Below, one piece after another: positions 28,584 to 37,795 of a stretch of 64,000 nt of DNA (its first letter is position 1; each line of letters starts with the position of its first letter). Below the pieces are notes generated by a model. The model did no database searches, was not told where the DNA came from, and saw only the letters and a list, made by a program, of their open reading frames with translations. Position numbers and translations under genes: made by a program. Where the stretch lies: contig NZ_ACZN01000013.1 of assembly GCF_000176135.1 (NCBI RefSeq), positions 388,133 through 452,132 on the forward strand, read 5' to 3'. The stretch is from Vibrio coralliilyticus ATCC BAA-450 (GTDB lineage Bacteria; Pseudomonadota; Gammaproteobacteria; Enterobacterales; Vibrionaceae).

Positions 28584-30356
28584 ATGGCAACCATCCATTT
28601 GGCAGGGACAAGTCTAGAGCCACAAGCACCTAAACTACCGCTCATTAAACCGTTTCTTGTTTCTCTAGCAGTCGTATTTTTGCTCGCAATGCACATTTTT
28701 ACGCCTAATCCGGGTGGTGCCGGGCTCGCGCTCTCTTTTAATACGACGACTTGGCTAGCAGTCAGTTTCTCTTTGGCGATAGGATTGTATCAGGTCGGTA
28801 CCCAAGGTGTGGTCAGATACAACAAACTGACAATTGGGCTGTTTCTTTGCTGTGTATTGCTCACAATACCGGTATTTTTCCCTCACTCAGACTTTTCTCT
28901 ATCCCAAGGTAAGCTACTCGGGTTGTGGGCCGGATACGGGCTGTTTTTTGTTCTTCAACAATTTCGCTTCAGCAATAAGCAGAAACAGCGTTTATTGTGG
29001 TTTATCACCATCGCGGCTTTTATGCAGGCACTGTTTGGCTGGTTTCAATATCTAGTCCTACAACCTGACAACTTATTTGGCTACGATACAGTACAGAATC
29101 GCCCTTACGGTATTTTTCAGCAGCCAAATGTCATGGCCAGCTTTCTCGCCACAGGATTGGCTCTGTCAGGCTATCTACTCACTCGCCACCCAAAGAAGTA
29201 CAACCGCCACCTCAGCGAAGTTTCGTTGCTTTATCTGATGCCGGTAGTCACCGTCCCTCTCTTGATCATCATCGCTTCTCGAACGGGCTGGCTCGGTGCA
29301 TTTCTCGCCGTTGTATTGCTGCTGTCGTATCTGTATCGCTTTGCAACTAAAAAACGTTTTTGGGGCTGGTTAACAGCCATTTTGCTAGGCCTATCGATTG
29401 GTAGCAGCATCAACTTGCTAACTGATGGAGAGTCTCTAGCGGCCAAGCGGGCTAACCTTGAGAGTCCGAGACAATACACCTTTCCTCAAACACTCGACAT
29501 GTTGATTGAGAAACCCTTTACCGGATACGGCTACGGGCGCTTTGAACCAGAATACATTGTCTATACCGCCCGTCAGCATCAGTTGAACCCCAACTATCAT
29601 CCGGGGCTTGCTTCGATGGATCACCCTCACAATGAGTTGCTTTATTGGGGAGCAGAGGGAGGGTTGCTTCCGGTTGTCGCTATAGTGCTCGCTGCGGTGA
29701 TGGTTTTAGTAAGGATCTACAATGCTAAAAAAGGCACTCGCCTCGCGATGTTTGCCTTATTTGTGCCAATAGTGCTTCATAGCCAGCTGGAATATCCGTT
29801 CTACCACTCTGCGATTCACTGGATAACCTTTGTGGTTCTGCTTTTCTGGATTGATCAACGCGCTCGCTCGTATCGTTTTGCGTCATTCAGCATTGTGACT
29901 AAAACACTGTTCCGAGTGATGAGCTTAGTCGTGCCAATCATAACCAGTTTCTATATGCTGACAGCGCTGCACACTAACTACGTACTCACTCAGTTTGAAA
30001 CATCGAACCCTAAAAATCCTGACTTACTCAATCAAGTCAGCAATCCAATAGTTTGGAAAGACAGGTATGACTGGGATATTTATAGCACTTATCTCAATAT
30101 TGGCCTTTATCGTCAGGAGGCGAAATTCATCCAGCCATACATTGACTGGTCACTGAAAATTATTAAAGAGAAGCCAAGACCCGCGTTTTACAACAACCTG
30201 ATCCTGGCTTACCAAGGCCTTGGAGATAGTGAGCGTGCCGAGCAAATTCGCAGTGAAGCGCAATACTTGTTCCCTGAGCGAGATTTCTCACAGGTGCAAT
30301 ACATAGCTCCAGATATCGATGCGCTAAAAGCAGATAATGAAAAAGTAGCCAAGTAA
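28584..30356 (+). CDS. pglL: PglL-family protein O-oligosaccharyltransferase
   Basis: A 590-residue polytopic inner-membrane protein with 10-12 hydrophobic helices and a C-terminal soluble tail (about 500-590). The Wzy/WaaL/PglL signature region DHPHNELLYWGAEGG (around residues 349-363) contains the conserved His of O-oligosaccharyltransferases, and the C-terminal part has the Wzy_C_2 character of PglL proteins. PglL enzymes move lipid-linked glycan onto Ser/Thr of exported proteins in the periplasm. The V. cholerae gene next to uvrA was reported active as an O-OTase in E. coli. An O-antigen ligase is the alternative. GAAGGA precedes the ATG. Confidence 0.85.
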   Translation: MATIHLAGTSLEPQAPKLPLIKPFLVSLAVVFLLAMHIFTPNPGGAGLALSFNTTTWLAVSFSLAIGLYQVGTQGVVRYNKLTIGLFLCCVLLTIPVFFPHSDFSLSQGKLLGLWAGYGLFFVLQQFRFSNKQKQRLLWFITIAAFMQALFGWFQYLVLQPDNLFGYDTVQNRPYGIFQQPNVMASFLATGLALSGYLLTRHPKKYNRHLSEVSLLYLMPVVTVPLLIIIASRTGWLGAFLAVVLLLSYLYRFATKKRFWGWLTAILLGLSIGSSINLLTDGESLAAKRANLESPRQYTFPQTLDMLIEKPFTGYGYGRFEPEYIVYTARQHQLNPNYHPGLASMDHPHNELLYWGAEGGLLPVVAIVLAAVMVLVRIYNAKKGTRLAMFALFVPIVLHSQLEYPFYHSAIHWITFVVLLFWIDQRARSYRFASFSIVTKTLFRVMSLVVPIITSFYMLTALHTNYVLTQFETSNPKNPDLLNQVSNPIVWKDRYDWDIYSTYLNIGLYRQEAKFIQPYIDWSLKIIKEKPRPAFYNNLILAYQGLGDSERAEQIRSEAQYLFPERDFSQVQYIAPDIDALKADNEKVAK

Positions 30357-30357
30357 A

Positions 30358-30384
30358 AAAGGCGACGCTTTATGCGTCGCCTTT
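30358..30384. terminator. Bidirectional terminator between pglL and the aminotransferase gene
   Basis: AAAGGCGACGC (30358-30368) pairs with GCGTCGCCTTT (30374-30384) around a TTTAT loop. The two flanking genes converge here, and short A/T runs on both sides suit termination in both directions. Confidence 0.85.
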
Positions 30385-30404
30385 CAACTCATTTTTTATG
30401 GAAG

Positions 30405-31526
30405 TTACTGCCTCAGTGACTCTTCTAGTGCTCTCAAACAAAGCGCAACATTTTCTGCACGAGCGCCATAACCCATAATGCCGATACGCCATGCCTTACC
30501 CGCTAACGCCCCCAAACCTGCACCAATTTCGAGATTGTAGTTTTCCAATAAATGGTTACGAACCCCTGCGTCATCAACACCTTGAGGAATGTAGACCGCA
30601 TTAAGCTGAGGCAAACGTGACTCTGCAGCAACAACAAATTCAAAACCCAACTTTTCGAGCCCCAACTTCAGCTTTTCATGCATATCACTATGACGCTGCC
30701 AAGCATTCTCTAGCCCTTCATTTTTAAGGATTAATAGAGACTCATGCAGTGCATAAAGGCTGTTTACAGGCGCAGTATGATGGTAGCTACGTTTTCCTTC
30801 TCCGCTCCAATAGCCTAATACTAGGCTTTGATCTAAAAACCAGCTCTGAACAGGTGTTTGTCGAGCCTGAATCTTCTCAATGGCCAGAGGTGAAAACGTC
30901 ACTGGTGATAAACCCGGAACACAAGATAAACATTTCTGACTGCCTGAATACACCGCATCCAGCTGCCATTCATCGACTTTAAGCGGTACACCACCTAAAG
31001 AGGTTACTGCATCAACAATCGTTAGCACACCGTGAGCTTTTGCAAGCTTACCTAATGCTTCTGCATCACTACATGCGCCTGTCGATGTTTCTGCGTGAAC
31101 GAATGACAAGATTTTAGCATCAGGATGGTCTTTCAGCGCTTGATCAACTTTATCGACCGAAACAGGAGTCCCCCATTCATCATCAACAACGACCGCTACA
31201 CCGCCCGCTCGAACCACATTTTCGCGCATGCGCTCGCCAAACACGCCATTGCGACAGACGATCACCTTCTCACCCGGTTCAATCAGGTTAACAAAACAGG
31301 TTTCCATACCTGCACTGCCCGGCGCTGAAACGGCAATAGTGAATTCATTTTTGGTTTGAAAAGCGTATTTGAGTAGCTGTTTTAGTTCATCCATCATTTT
31401 GATGAACAAGGGATCAAGATGGCCTACAGTAGGGCGACTCAAAGCCTGCAAAACTTGAGGAGAAATATCCGAAGGACCAGGGCCCATGAGAATACGGTGA
31501 GGGGGGATAAAGCTTTGAATCGTCAT
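30405..31526 (-). CDS. Class V aminotransferase (alanine-glyoxylate/serine-pyruvate type)
   Basis: A 373-residue PLP enzyme of fold type I. The family start HRILMGPGPSDISPQVLQAL, the small-group loop SAPGSAGMETCFVNL and the PLP-lysine segment YSGSQKCLSCVPGLSPV are clear. Related enzymes transaminate alanine or serine with glyoxylate or pyruvate; the substrates of this Vibrio member cannot be read from sequence. It is a single gene, convergent with pglL and divergent from lysC. 2-Aminoethylphosphonate transaminases share the fold, but no phosphonate genes are nearby. Confidence 0.88.
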   Translation of the reverse strand: MTIQSFIPPHRILMGPGPSDISPQVLQALSRPTVGHLDPLFIKMMDELKQLLKYAFQTKNEFTIAVSAPGSAGMETCFVNLIEPGEKVIVCRNGVFGERMRENVVRAGGVAVVVDDEWGTPVSVDKVDQALKDHPDAKILSFVHAETSTGACSDAEALGKLAKAHGVLTIVDAVTSLGGVPLKVDEWQLDAVYSGSQKCLSCVPGLSPVTFSPLAIEKIQARQTPVQSWFLDQSLVLGYWSGEGKRSYHHTAPVNSLYALHESLLILKNEGLENAWQRHSDMHEKLKLGLEKLGFEFVVAAESRLPQLNAVYIPQGVDDAGVRNHLLENYNLEIGAGLGALAGKAWRIGIMGYGARAENVALCLRALEESLRQ

Positions 31527-31675
31527 TGTTCGCTCCTTGAAACGGGTCTACTTTCTACTTATTTGTCTTTACATTAAAACAAATCGACACAGGCAGCAAT
31601 TGGCCGAAAGTTCTCAGGTCAAACCACTGTCACAAGTTTGTTAATTAGTAAACCGATTAAAGTGACACTTTCCCG

Positions 31676-31704
31676 TTGACAAAGGTCACATAAAAACGTT
31701 CAAT
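31676..31704 (+). promoter_or_regulatory. Candidate lysC promoter
   Basis: TTGACA at 31676-31681 is a perfect -35. After 17 bases, TTCAAT (31699-31704) matches four of six -10 positions. Transcription would start some 40 bases upstream of the riboswitch P1 stem. Confidence 0.5.
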
Positions 31705-31750
31705 GCAGACTGTATGGTGAATTTTTATGCCGCCATATGAATGCATTTTG

Positions 31751-31918
31751 CAGAAGAGGAGCACTACCCAGGTAGGTGTTTTGTGGAGCCACAACTCCGA
31801 TACAAATCACTGAGGGGGAGTAGTGCCGAGGTAGATCAACGTTGTGGTTTTGATCTGTCGGTTGACTTGGGTTGACTCCCATCAACTGTCATCAGCTCAG
31901 TCTGGTGAAGAGCTTCTG
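31751..31918 (+). ncRNA. Lysine riboswitch (L box) upstream of lysC
   Basis: The leader carries conserved L-box elements in order: AGAGGAGC, ACCCAGGTAG, GTGGAGCCACAACTCC, CTGAGGGGGAGTAGTGCCGA and GTCATCAGCTC. They closely follow the E. coli lysC leader pattern. CAGAAG (31751-31756) and CTTCTG (31913-31918) pair as P1, enclosing about 168 nt. Lysine binding should repress the feedback-sensitive aspartokinase. No clear terminator lies between P1 and the start codon, so control of translation or RNA decay, as in E. coli lysC, is more likely. Confidence 0.93.
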
Positions 31919-32013
31919 AGGTAAACCTTACACAATAAAACCTCTCTATACGCTCACTCTCTCTTCAAGCAAGGATTACTTATTTACTTTCAGGAAGTTG
32001 TGGGAGAAATGCC

Positions 32014-33366
32014 GTGGGCAATTTTAACGTTGCTAAATTTGGTGGAACCAGTGTCGCTAACTTTGAAGCCATGAGTCGCTGTGCTGCGATCATTGAGCAA
32101 AACCCAAACACAAAGTTGGTCGTCAGTAGTGCCTGTTCAGGCGTGACAAACTTATTAGTCGAACTCGCGAATGGAGTTCAAGATCACACAGAGCGCAGTG
32201 CGATTCTAACCAAACTCGCCAGTATTCATGATGCGGTACTTAATCAACTAGAAGATGCAACTCAAGCGGCCAGCGAGGTCTATTCCATTCTAGATACCGT
32301 CACAAGTTTGGCAGAAGCCGCCTCGATTCAGTCAAGTACCAAACTGACCGATCACCTTGTCGCCTGTGGTGAACTGATGTCTACACATCTGTTGGCCCAG
32401 TTAATGAGGGAACGTGGTATCAATGCGGTACGCTTTGATATTCGTGACGTACTACGCACAGATGATAATTTTGGTAAAGCAGAACCTGAACTGACCACTA
32501 TTCGTCAACAAGCGCAAGCTTCACTTATCCCGTTATGCCAACAACAGGTTGTGGTAACTCAAGGCTTTATCGGTGCCGATGCAGATGGCAATACCACGAC
32601 ACTCGGTCGAGGCGGCAGCGATTACAGTGCCGCACTTATTGCAGAAGCGGTTGAAGCTCAGGGACTCGAGATTTGGACCGATGTACCGGGCATTTATACC
32701 ACTGACCCACGTATTGCCCCAAAAGCCTCTCCCATCTCAGAGATCAGCTTCAGTGAAGCCTCTGAAATGGCCAATTTTGGCGCCAAGATCCTTCACCCTT
32801 CGACGCTAATCCCTGCTCTTCGCCATGATATTCCTGTGTTTGTCGGCTCCTCAAAACAACCTGAAAAAGGCGGAACTTGGATTCGCCATCAAGTCGAGAG
32901 CTCGCCTCTCTTTCGTGCTCTGGCTTTACGATGTAACCAGACCATGGTGACGTTGCGCAGCGCGCAGATGTTCCACGCTTACGGCTTTCTGGCCAAGGTG
33001 TTTGAAATTCTGGCGAAGCACAAGATCTCTGTAGATTTGATCACCACGTCAGAGATCAGTGTCAGTCTAACGCTTGACCAAACCGACACATCTGGTGGTG
33101 CACCTCAGTTACCTGAAGCCGCACGTCTTGAACTGGAAGAACTATGTACAGTGGAAGTAGAACATAACCTGTGTCTGGTCGCGCTGATCGGCAACAATAT
33201 GAGTGAGAGCAAAGGTTATGCAAAGCAAGTATTTGGCACACTAGAAGAGTTTAACTTGAGAATGATCTGCTACGGCGCAAGCCCTCACAACCTGTGTTTC
33301 TTAGTTGATGAGTCAGACGCAAAGCTAGCGATTCAGAAGCTGCACACTGAATTGTTTGAGAGGTAA
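32014..33366 (+). CDS. lysC: Lysine-sensitive aspartokinase III (LysC)
   Basis: A 450-residue monofunctional aspartokinase that phosphorylates L-aspartate, the first step to lysine, methionine, threonine and diaminopimelate. The start is GTG at 32014 with GGAG about nine bases upstream, giving MGNFNVAKFGGTSVANFEAM with the family KFGGTS motif. The catalytic region includes TTLGRGGSDYSAALIAEA, and C-terminal ACT domains (about 305-450) would bind lysine. Length and the lysine riboswitch match E. coli LysC and argue against the fused ThrA or MetL enzymes. Confidence 0.96.
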   Translation: MGNFNVAKFGGTSVANFEAMSRCAAIIEQNPNTKLVVSSACSGVTNLLVELANGVQDHTERSAILTKLASIHDAVLNQLEDATQAASEVYSILDTVTSLAEAASIQSSTKLTDHLVACGELMSTHLLAQLMRERGINAVRFDIRDVLRTDDNFGKAEPELTTIRQQAQASLIPLCQQQVVVTQGFIGADADGNTTTLGRGGSDYSAALIAEAVEAQGLEIWTDVPGIYTTDPRIAPKASPISEISFSEASEMANFGAKILHPSTLIPALRHDIPVFVGSSKQPEKGGTWIRHQVESSPLFRALALRCNQTMVTLRSAQMFHAYGFLAKVFEILAKHKISVDLITTSEISVSLTLDQTDTSGGAPQLPEAARLELEELCTVEVEHNLCLVALIGNNMSESKGYAKQVFGTLEEFNLRMICYGASPHNLCFLVDESDAKLAIQKLHTELFER

Positions 33367-33385
33367 TAATAGAACAGAGAACAAA

Positions 33386-33415
33386 AAAGGGTTGGCTCTA
33401 AAACGCCAACCCTTT
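33386..33415 (+). terminator. Terminator after lysC
   Basis: AAAGGGTTGGC (33386-33396) pairs with GCCAACCCTTT (33405-33415) around an eight-base loop. It lies 19 bases after the lysC stop and 31 bases before the convergent pmbA stop, so it may work in both directions. Confidence 0.85.
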
Positions 33416-33445
33416 CAATTTGTATCAGTGGTAAAACCGAGTGTG

Positions 33446-34789
33446 TTACTCACCCGCCACTTTCATAGATTCAATCAGAATCGAACCCGTCTGGATTTGT
33501 GATCGGGTTTCAACATCATTCCCAACCGCGACAATCTGATTAAACATATCTCTCAGGTTGCTGGCGATTGTCACTTCAGAAACAGGATATTGGATTTGAC
33601 CATTCTCTACCCAGAAGCCTGCCGCTCCTCTTGAGTAATCACCGGTGACGATATTAACGCCCTGCCCCATCACTTCGGTGACAAGGAAGCCCGTTCCCAG
33701 TTCTTTAAGCATCTGCTCAAAGTCTTGCCCCGTCGACTGAACAAACCAGTTATGAATACCACCAGCATGACCAGTTGGCGCCATGTCCATTTTACGCGCG
33801 GCATAGCTGGTTAATAGGTATGTCGCGAGCACACCGTCGGTAATGATTTCACGATCTTGTGTTCTAACACCTTCGCTATCAAATGGGCTCGACGCTAAAC
33901 CGCGTAGCACATGAGGTTTTTCAGAGACATTAAACCAGTCTGGCAGTACCTGTTGGCCTAAATGATCAAGTAAGAATGACGACTTGCGATACAGGTTACC
34001 GCCACTGATTGCCATCACTAGATGTCCAAGTAAACCCGTTGCCACATCAGCTGCAAACATCACAGGGTACTTACCTGTCTTGAGCTTTTGCGCATCAAGG
34101 CGACTGATGGTTTTCTCTGCCGCTTTCAGGCCGACTGACTCAGGCGTCCAAAGGTCATCTTTATGGCGTGCGACTGTATAACTGTAATCTCGCTCCATGA
34201 CGCCACTTTCACCCTGACCAATCACACAACAGCTGGTACTGTGGCGGCTAGAGGCATAGCTAGCAAGCAAACCGTGGCTGTTACCATAGACCTTCAAACC
34301 ATAGTGGCTGTCGTAACTCGCACCATCGCTTTGTTTGATTTTGTCACTGAAGGATAACGCTTGTTGCTCAGCAGCAATCGCAATCTCGGCAGCATGATCT
34401 GGGTCTGGCGTGTCAGGGTGAAACAAGTCAAGATCAGGAATTTCTTTTACCATCAGCTCTTTAGGAGCTGGGCCAGCGCATGGATCTTCTGAAGTGTAAT
34501 TGGCAATATCAAGCGCTGCCATCACCGTCTGTTGAATGGCTTTTTCACTGAGATCGGAGGTAGACGCACTGCCTTTGCGCTGACCACGGTAAACAGTAAT
34601 CCCCAAAGCGCCATCGCTGTTAAATTCAACGTTTTCCACTTCGCACATGCGTGTTGACACACTCAGGCCAGTGGTTTTGGTGATCGCGACTTCAGCGCCA
34701 TCGGATTTTTCCGCGGCCATTTCCAGTGCTTTCGCAACGGCGGCCTCAAGCTCAACACGCTGCTGAGCGACTTGCTGTCTTACGTCCAT
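33446..34789 (-). CDS. pmbA: Metalloprotease subunit PmbA (TldE)
   Basis: The 447-residue TldE/PmbA partner of the TldD metalloprotease. The TldD-TldE heterodimer degrades unstructured peptides, processes microcin B17 and removes the CcdA antitoxin in E. coli. PmbA itself lacks the HExxxH zinc motif; none is seen here. Recognisable parts are [20 protein letters not shown] near the start and [20 protein letters not shown] and [18 protein letters not shown] residues at the end. It is divergent from yjgA, a pairing conserved in gammaproteobacteria. Confidence 0.95.
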   Translation of the reverse strand: MDVRQQVAQQRVELEAAVAKALEMAAEKSDGAEVAITKTTGLSVSTRMCEVENVEFNSDGALGITVYRGQRKGSASTSDLSEKAIQQTVMAALDIANYTSEDPCAGPAPKELMVKEIPDLDLFHPDTPDPDHAAEIAIAAEQQALSFSDKIKQSDGASYDSHYGLKVYGNSHGLLASYASSRHSTSCCVIGQGESGVMERDYSYTVARHKDDLWTPESVGLKAAEKTISRLDAQKLKTGKYPVMFAADVATGLLGHLVMAISGGNLYRKSSFLLDHLGQQVLPDWFNVSEKPHVLRGLASSPFDSEGVRTQDREIITDGVLATYLLTSYAARKMDMAPTGHAGGIHNWFVQSTGQDFEQMLKELGTGFLVTEVMGQGVNIVTGDYSRGAAGFWVENGQIQYPVSEVTIASNLRDMFNQIVAVGNDVETRSQIQTGSILIESMKVAGE

Positions 34790-34897
34790 ATCTTCTTCAT
34801 GCTTAAGGTCTGTTGTCCCTAGAATAACAAGAATTTCGCTTTCTCCCCATGATTCTTGTTAAAATAGAGAAATAGATGTTCAAATTAAGGCAGAAAG

Positions 34898-35425
34898 ATG
34901 GCCCGTAAGAATCAAAAAGCGCCATGGGAAGAGGAAGAGGAAATCATTTGGGTCAGTAAAACCGAAATGAAACGTGACATGGAAGAGTTACAAAAACTGG
35001 GTGAAGAACTCGCCAGTCTTAAACCTTCAGTGTTAGAAAAATTCCCGTTAAGTGAAGACCTTGCAGAAGCAATTAAAGACGCACAACGCTTTAAAAATGA
35101 AGCTCGTCGTCGCCAGTTACAATACATTGGTAAGCTGATGCGTTTCGAAGATCCTGAACCACTTCAGGCGGCACTAGACAAAGTACGTAACAAGCACTCT
35201 CAAGCGACTGCTGCACTGCACAAGCTGGAACAGTTACGCGATCGTGTCGTTGAAGAAGGCGATGATGCCATTGCTGATGTAATGGAGCTATATCCACAAG
35301 CGGATCGCCAGCGTTTACGCCAATTGGCACGTCAGGCGGCAAAAGAGAAAAAAGCGGGTAAACCAGCTAAAGCGTTCCGTGAAATCTTCCAAGTGCTCAA
35401 AGAGCTCAACGACGAAGAGATTTAA
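34898..35425 (+). CDS. darP: Ribosome-associated factor YjgA (DarP)
   Basis: A 175-residue, highly charged, all-helical cytoplasmic protein of the YjgA/DarP family. It has the family features [20 protein letters not shown] and [19 protein letters not shown], and a basic C-terminal helix ([19 protein letters not shown]). DarP binds late 50S ribosomal precursors and promotes peptidyl-transferase centre maturation in E. coli. AAGGCAG precedes the ATG. It is a single gene ending in a strong terminator. Confidence 0.95.
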   Translation: MARKNQKAPWEEEEEIIWVSKTEMKRDMEELQKLGEELASLKPSVLEKFPLSEDLAEAIKDAQRFKNEARRRQLQYIGKLMRFEDPEPLQAALDKVRNKHSQATAALHKLEQLRDRVVEEGDDAIADVMELYPQADRQRLRQLARQAAKEKKAGKPAKAFREIFQVLKELNDEEI

Positions 35426-35441
35426 GCAAGCTGCTTTAGAT

Positions 35442-35477
35442 AAAAATGGGCTGATGCAAACGCATCAGCCCATTTTT
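35442..35477. terminator. Bidirectional terminator between yjgA and thiQ
   Basis: A 16-bp perfect stem, AAAAATGGGCTGATGC (35442-35457) against GCATCAGCCCATTTTT (35462-35477), with an AAAC loop. T-runs occur on both strands, and both neighbouring genes point at it. Confidence 0.93.
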
Positions 35478-35493
35478 TTGCCCTTAGGAGTAG

Positions 35494-36198
35494 CTATTCA
35501 CCCGCTTTAACAAACCCGCTGAGCGCAACGTGGCTATGTTGCTGGGTTAAATGTTCAATTGTATCAGCAACCGCCACCTTTCCTTGGTCAACAAAGGCAA
35601 AATGCGAAGCTATAGCTTTAGCGTCACTGATATGATGAGTCACCATCACCACGGTAATATTGCGCTCTGCGGCTAACTGCTTGACCAGTCCGAGCATCTC
35701 TTCACGCAACACCGGATCAAGCGCAGAGAAAGGTTCATCAAGCAACCAGATTGGATGAGGCTGAACAAAGCAACGAGCCAATGCGACACGCTGACGCTGT
35801 CCGCCCGACAATTGCTCAGGTAAACGATCCAAATAGTCCGCAATACCGACCTGCATCGCTGCGTGTTCCACCTGACTGGCTTGCTCAGAGTTGAGATTCA
35901 ACCCAGGGTGCAGGCCCAATCCTATGTTTTCTCGTACTGAGAGGTGGGCAAACAGGTTATGCTCCTGAAATAGCATCGCAAAAGGACGTTGGTGAGGCTC
36001 TTTGCCCACAATCTCTAATTCACCAGCTTTGATGCTACCACTTTCAGGTTCGATAAAGCCCGCGACCAAGGCCAGTAACGTTGATTTACCCGCCCCACTC
36101 GGCCCCATCAATGCGACCAGACTTCCCTGCTCAATATGTAAATCAAAATGGAATAGATCCTGATGGTAATAGTAACGAACATCATTGAGGGTCAGCAT
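35494..36198 (-). CDS. thiQ: Thiamine ABC transporter ATP-binding protein ThiQ
   Basis: The 234-residue ATPase of the thiamine/TPP importer ThiBPQ. Walker A is GPSGAGKST, the Q-loop lies in AMLFQEHNLFAHLSV, the signature is LSGGQRQRVALARCF, and Walker B is IWLLDEPFSALDP. It overlaps thiP by 17 bases. The short length with no extra C-terminal domain matches ThiQ. Confidence 0.95.
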   Translation of the reverse strand: MLTLNDVRYYYHQDLFHFDLHIEQGSLVALMGPSGAGKSTLLALVAGFIEPESGSIKAGELEIVGKEPHQRPFAMLFQEHNLFAHLSVRENIGLGLHPGLNLNSEQASQVEHAAMQVGIADYLDRLPEQLSGGQRQRVALARCFVQPHPIWLLDEPFSALDPVLREEMLGLVKQLAAERNITVVMVTHHISDAKAIASHFAFVDQGKVAVADTIEHLTQQHSHVALSGFVKAGE

Positions 36199-37786
36199 AA
36201 GTCACCTTAGAGTTTGCCTTAAACAGGGTTTCAATCAGTGCAAAACAGCCAACACTGAGCAGTAACAGAGTAACTGACACTACAGCTGCTGCATCCATCT
36301 GATAACTGCCCAGCAATTGGAAAAGATACAACGGCAGCGTGCGGAACTCCTGGCTACCAAACAGGGCAATCGCACTTAAATCTCCCACCGCAAACATAAA
36401 GCTGATCGCGAAAGCATGAGCCATTGGCTTTTTCAGTGCTCGCCACTCAACAACGCGAAAGCGCTGCCAGCCTTTCATACCTAGACTTGCGCATACGTAT
36501 TGGTATTGCTGCTCGATATGCAGCATCGGCTGTGACAAGGTTTTGATCACGTAAGGCAAGCCCATCAAAGCATTCACCGCGACCACAATAAAAAACGCCA
36601 GACTAAACACATCTGTAAAAGACCGCAGTAGCAAGAATAACCCAGTAGATATCACCAAACCGGGCGTGACAAGAATGATCGTTCCCAGTAACTCAATCTG
36701 ATCCGCATGACGGTTTTTTGCATTCAAACGCAATCGACGGCTGGTCAGCAATATTGCAATCCCTGCCGAAAGCGCGATACCGCTCGCCAATGTTGCCACT
36801 TTAAGTGACGACCATAACGCCAGCCAAAATCGTTGATCCGTAAACACTGATAGGGCTTCTGAGTTGATGCCACTGAGCACCACCATCAGTAAAGGTGGCA
36901 GCACTAATAGTATACTCAGGCCAATCCAACTCCAATCCCAGATACGTGACCAGATCGAATCCTTTGCCATATAAAGGTTGTGACCTTGTGTACCAGAACT
37001 CACCGCCACAGGCTTGGTCAAACGCTGCACTGCCAACGCCATAATGCCACACAGTAGCATCTGCCATATCGCCAGTAATGCCCCTGCCTGCAAGTCAAAA
37101 TCGAATTTGATCGCTTGATAAATCGCCAGTTCTATCGTGGTCGATTTCGGCCCACCACCGAGCGCCATTACCGTCGCGAAACTAGTAAAACACAGCATAA
37201 ACACCAAGCCACACACGTGCGGCAACTGCTGACGCAAGCGAGGCCATTCGACCCACTTAAATTTATGCCAATGGTCCATACCTAGATGAGCACACAGTTT
37301 ATGCTGTTCAGCCGGAATAGACTCCAATGATTGCAATAGCAAGCGCGTCGCATAAGGCAGGTTAAAAAACACATGCGCAAGTAAAATACCGTTCAGACCG
37401 TAAATCGAAAATGGCAGTTTAGAATCAAACCATACAAAAGCTGACGATATCAGACCGCTATTGCCATAAATCGCCAGTAAGCCAAACACCCCAACCAGCA
37501 CAGGCAGTACTAATGTGGTAGCAAACAGCTTAAGCAGCAAAGATTTACCAGGAAAGGTACGCCGAGATAGTGCGTGCGCGACTGGGATGGCTAAGCCAAC
37601 ACTGAGCAGAGTCGACAGGAACGACTGGTAAAAGCTGAACTTGGTGACATGCCGATAATAAGGGTCTGACCAAACCTGAGCGATATTCAGAGATGGGGCG
37701 GCAACTAATAAAGCACCGAGAGCAGAAACAACAAAGGCCGCGATAGCAATCGCGACCCAGAGTCCCAATTTTGGAATACTACGCAA
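36182..37786 (-). CDS. thiP: Thiamine ABC transporter permease ThiP
   Basis: A 534-residue inner-membrane permease with about 12 helices and two fused permease halves. Each half bears an EAA-like loop for contact with ThiQ (about residues 165-195, LCAHLGMDHWHKFKWVEWPR, and about 430-450, VCASLGMKGWQRFRVVEWRA). This duplicated layout is typical of ThiP/FbpB-type permeases. It starts nine bases after the thiB stop. Confidence 0.95.
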   Translation of the reverse strand: MRSIPKLGLWVAIAIAAFVVSALGALLVAAPSLNIAQVWSDPYYRHVTKFSFYQSFLSTLLSVGLAIPVAHALSRRTFPGKSLLLKLFATTLVLPVLVGVFGLLAIYGNSGLISSAFVWFDSKLPFSIYGLNGILLAHVFFNLPYATRLLLQSLESIPAEQHKLCAHLGMDHWHKFKWVEWPRLRQQLPHVCGLVFMLCFTSFATVMALGGGPKSTTIELAIYQAIKFDFDLQAGALLAIWQMLLCGIMALAVQRLTKPVAVSSGTQGHNLYMAKDSIWSRIWDWSWIGLSILLVLPPLLMVVLSGINSEALSVFTDQRFWLALWSSLKVATLASGIALSAGIAILLTSRRLRLNAKNRHADQIELLGTIILVTPGLVISTGLFLLLRSFTDVFSLAFFIVVAVNALMGLPYVIKTLSQPMLHIEQQYQYVCASLGMKGWQRFRVVEWRALKKPMAHAFAISFMFAVGDLSAIALFGSQEFRTLPLYLFQLLGSYQMDAAAVVSVTLLLLSVGCFALIETLFKANSKVTYADPQ

Positions 37787-37795
37787 AGCGTCTCC

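Noticed and set aside
31700..31885. 61-codon minus-strand frame upstream of lysC
   Set aside because: It lies within the lysine riboswitch, whose conserved RNA elements account for the sequence.
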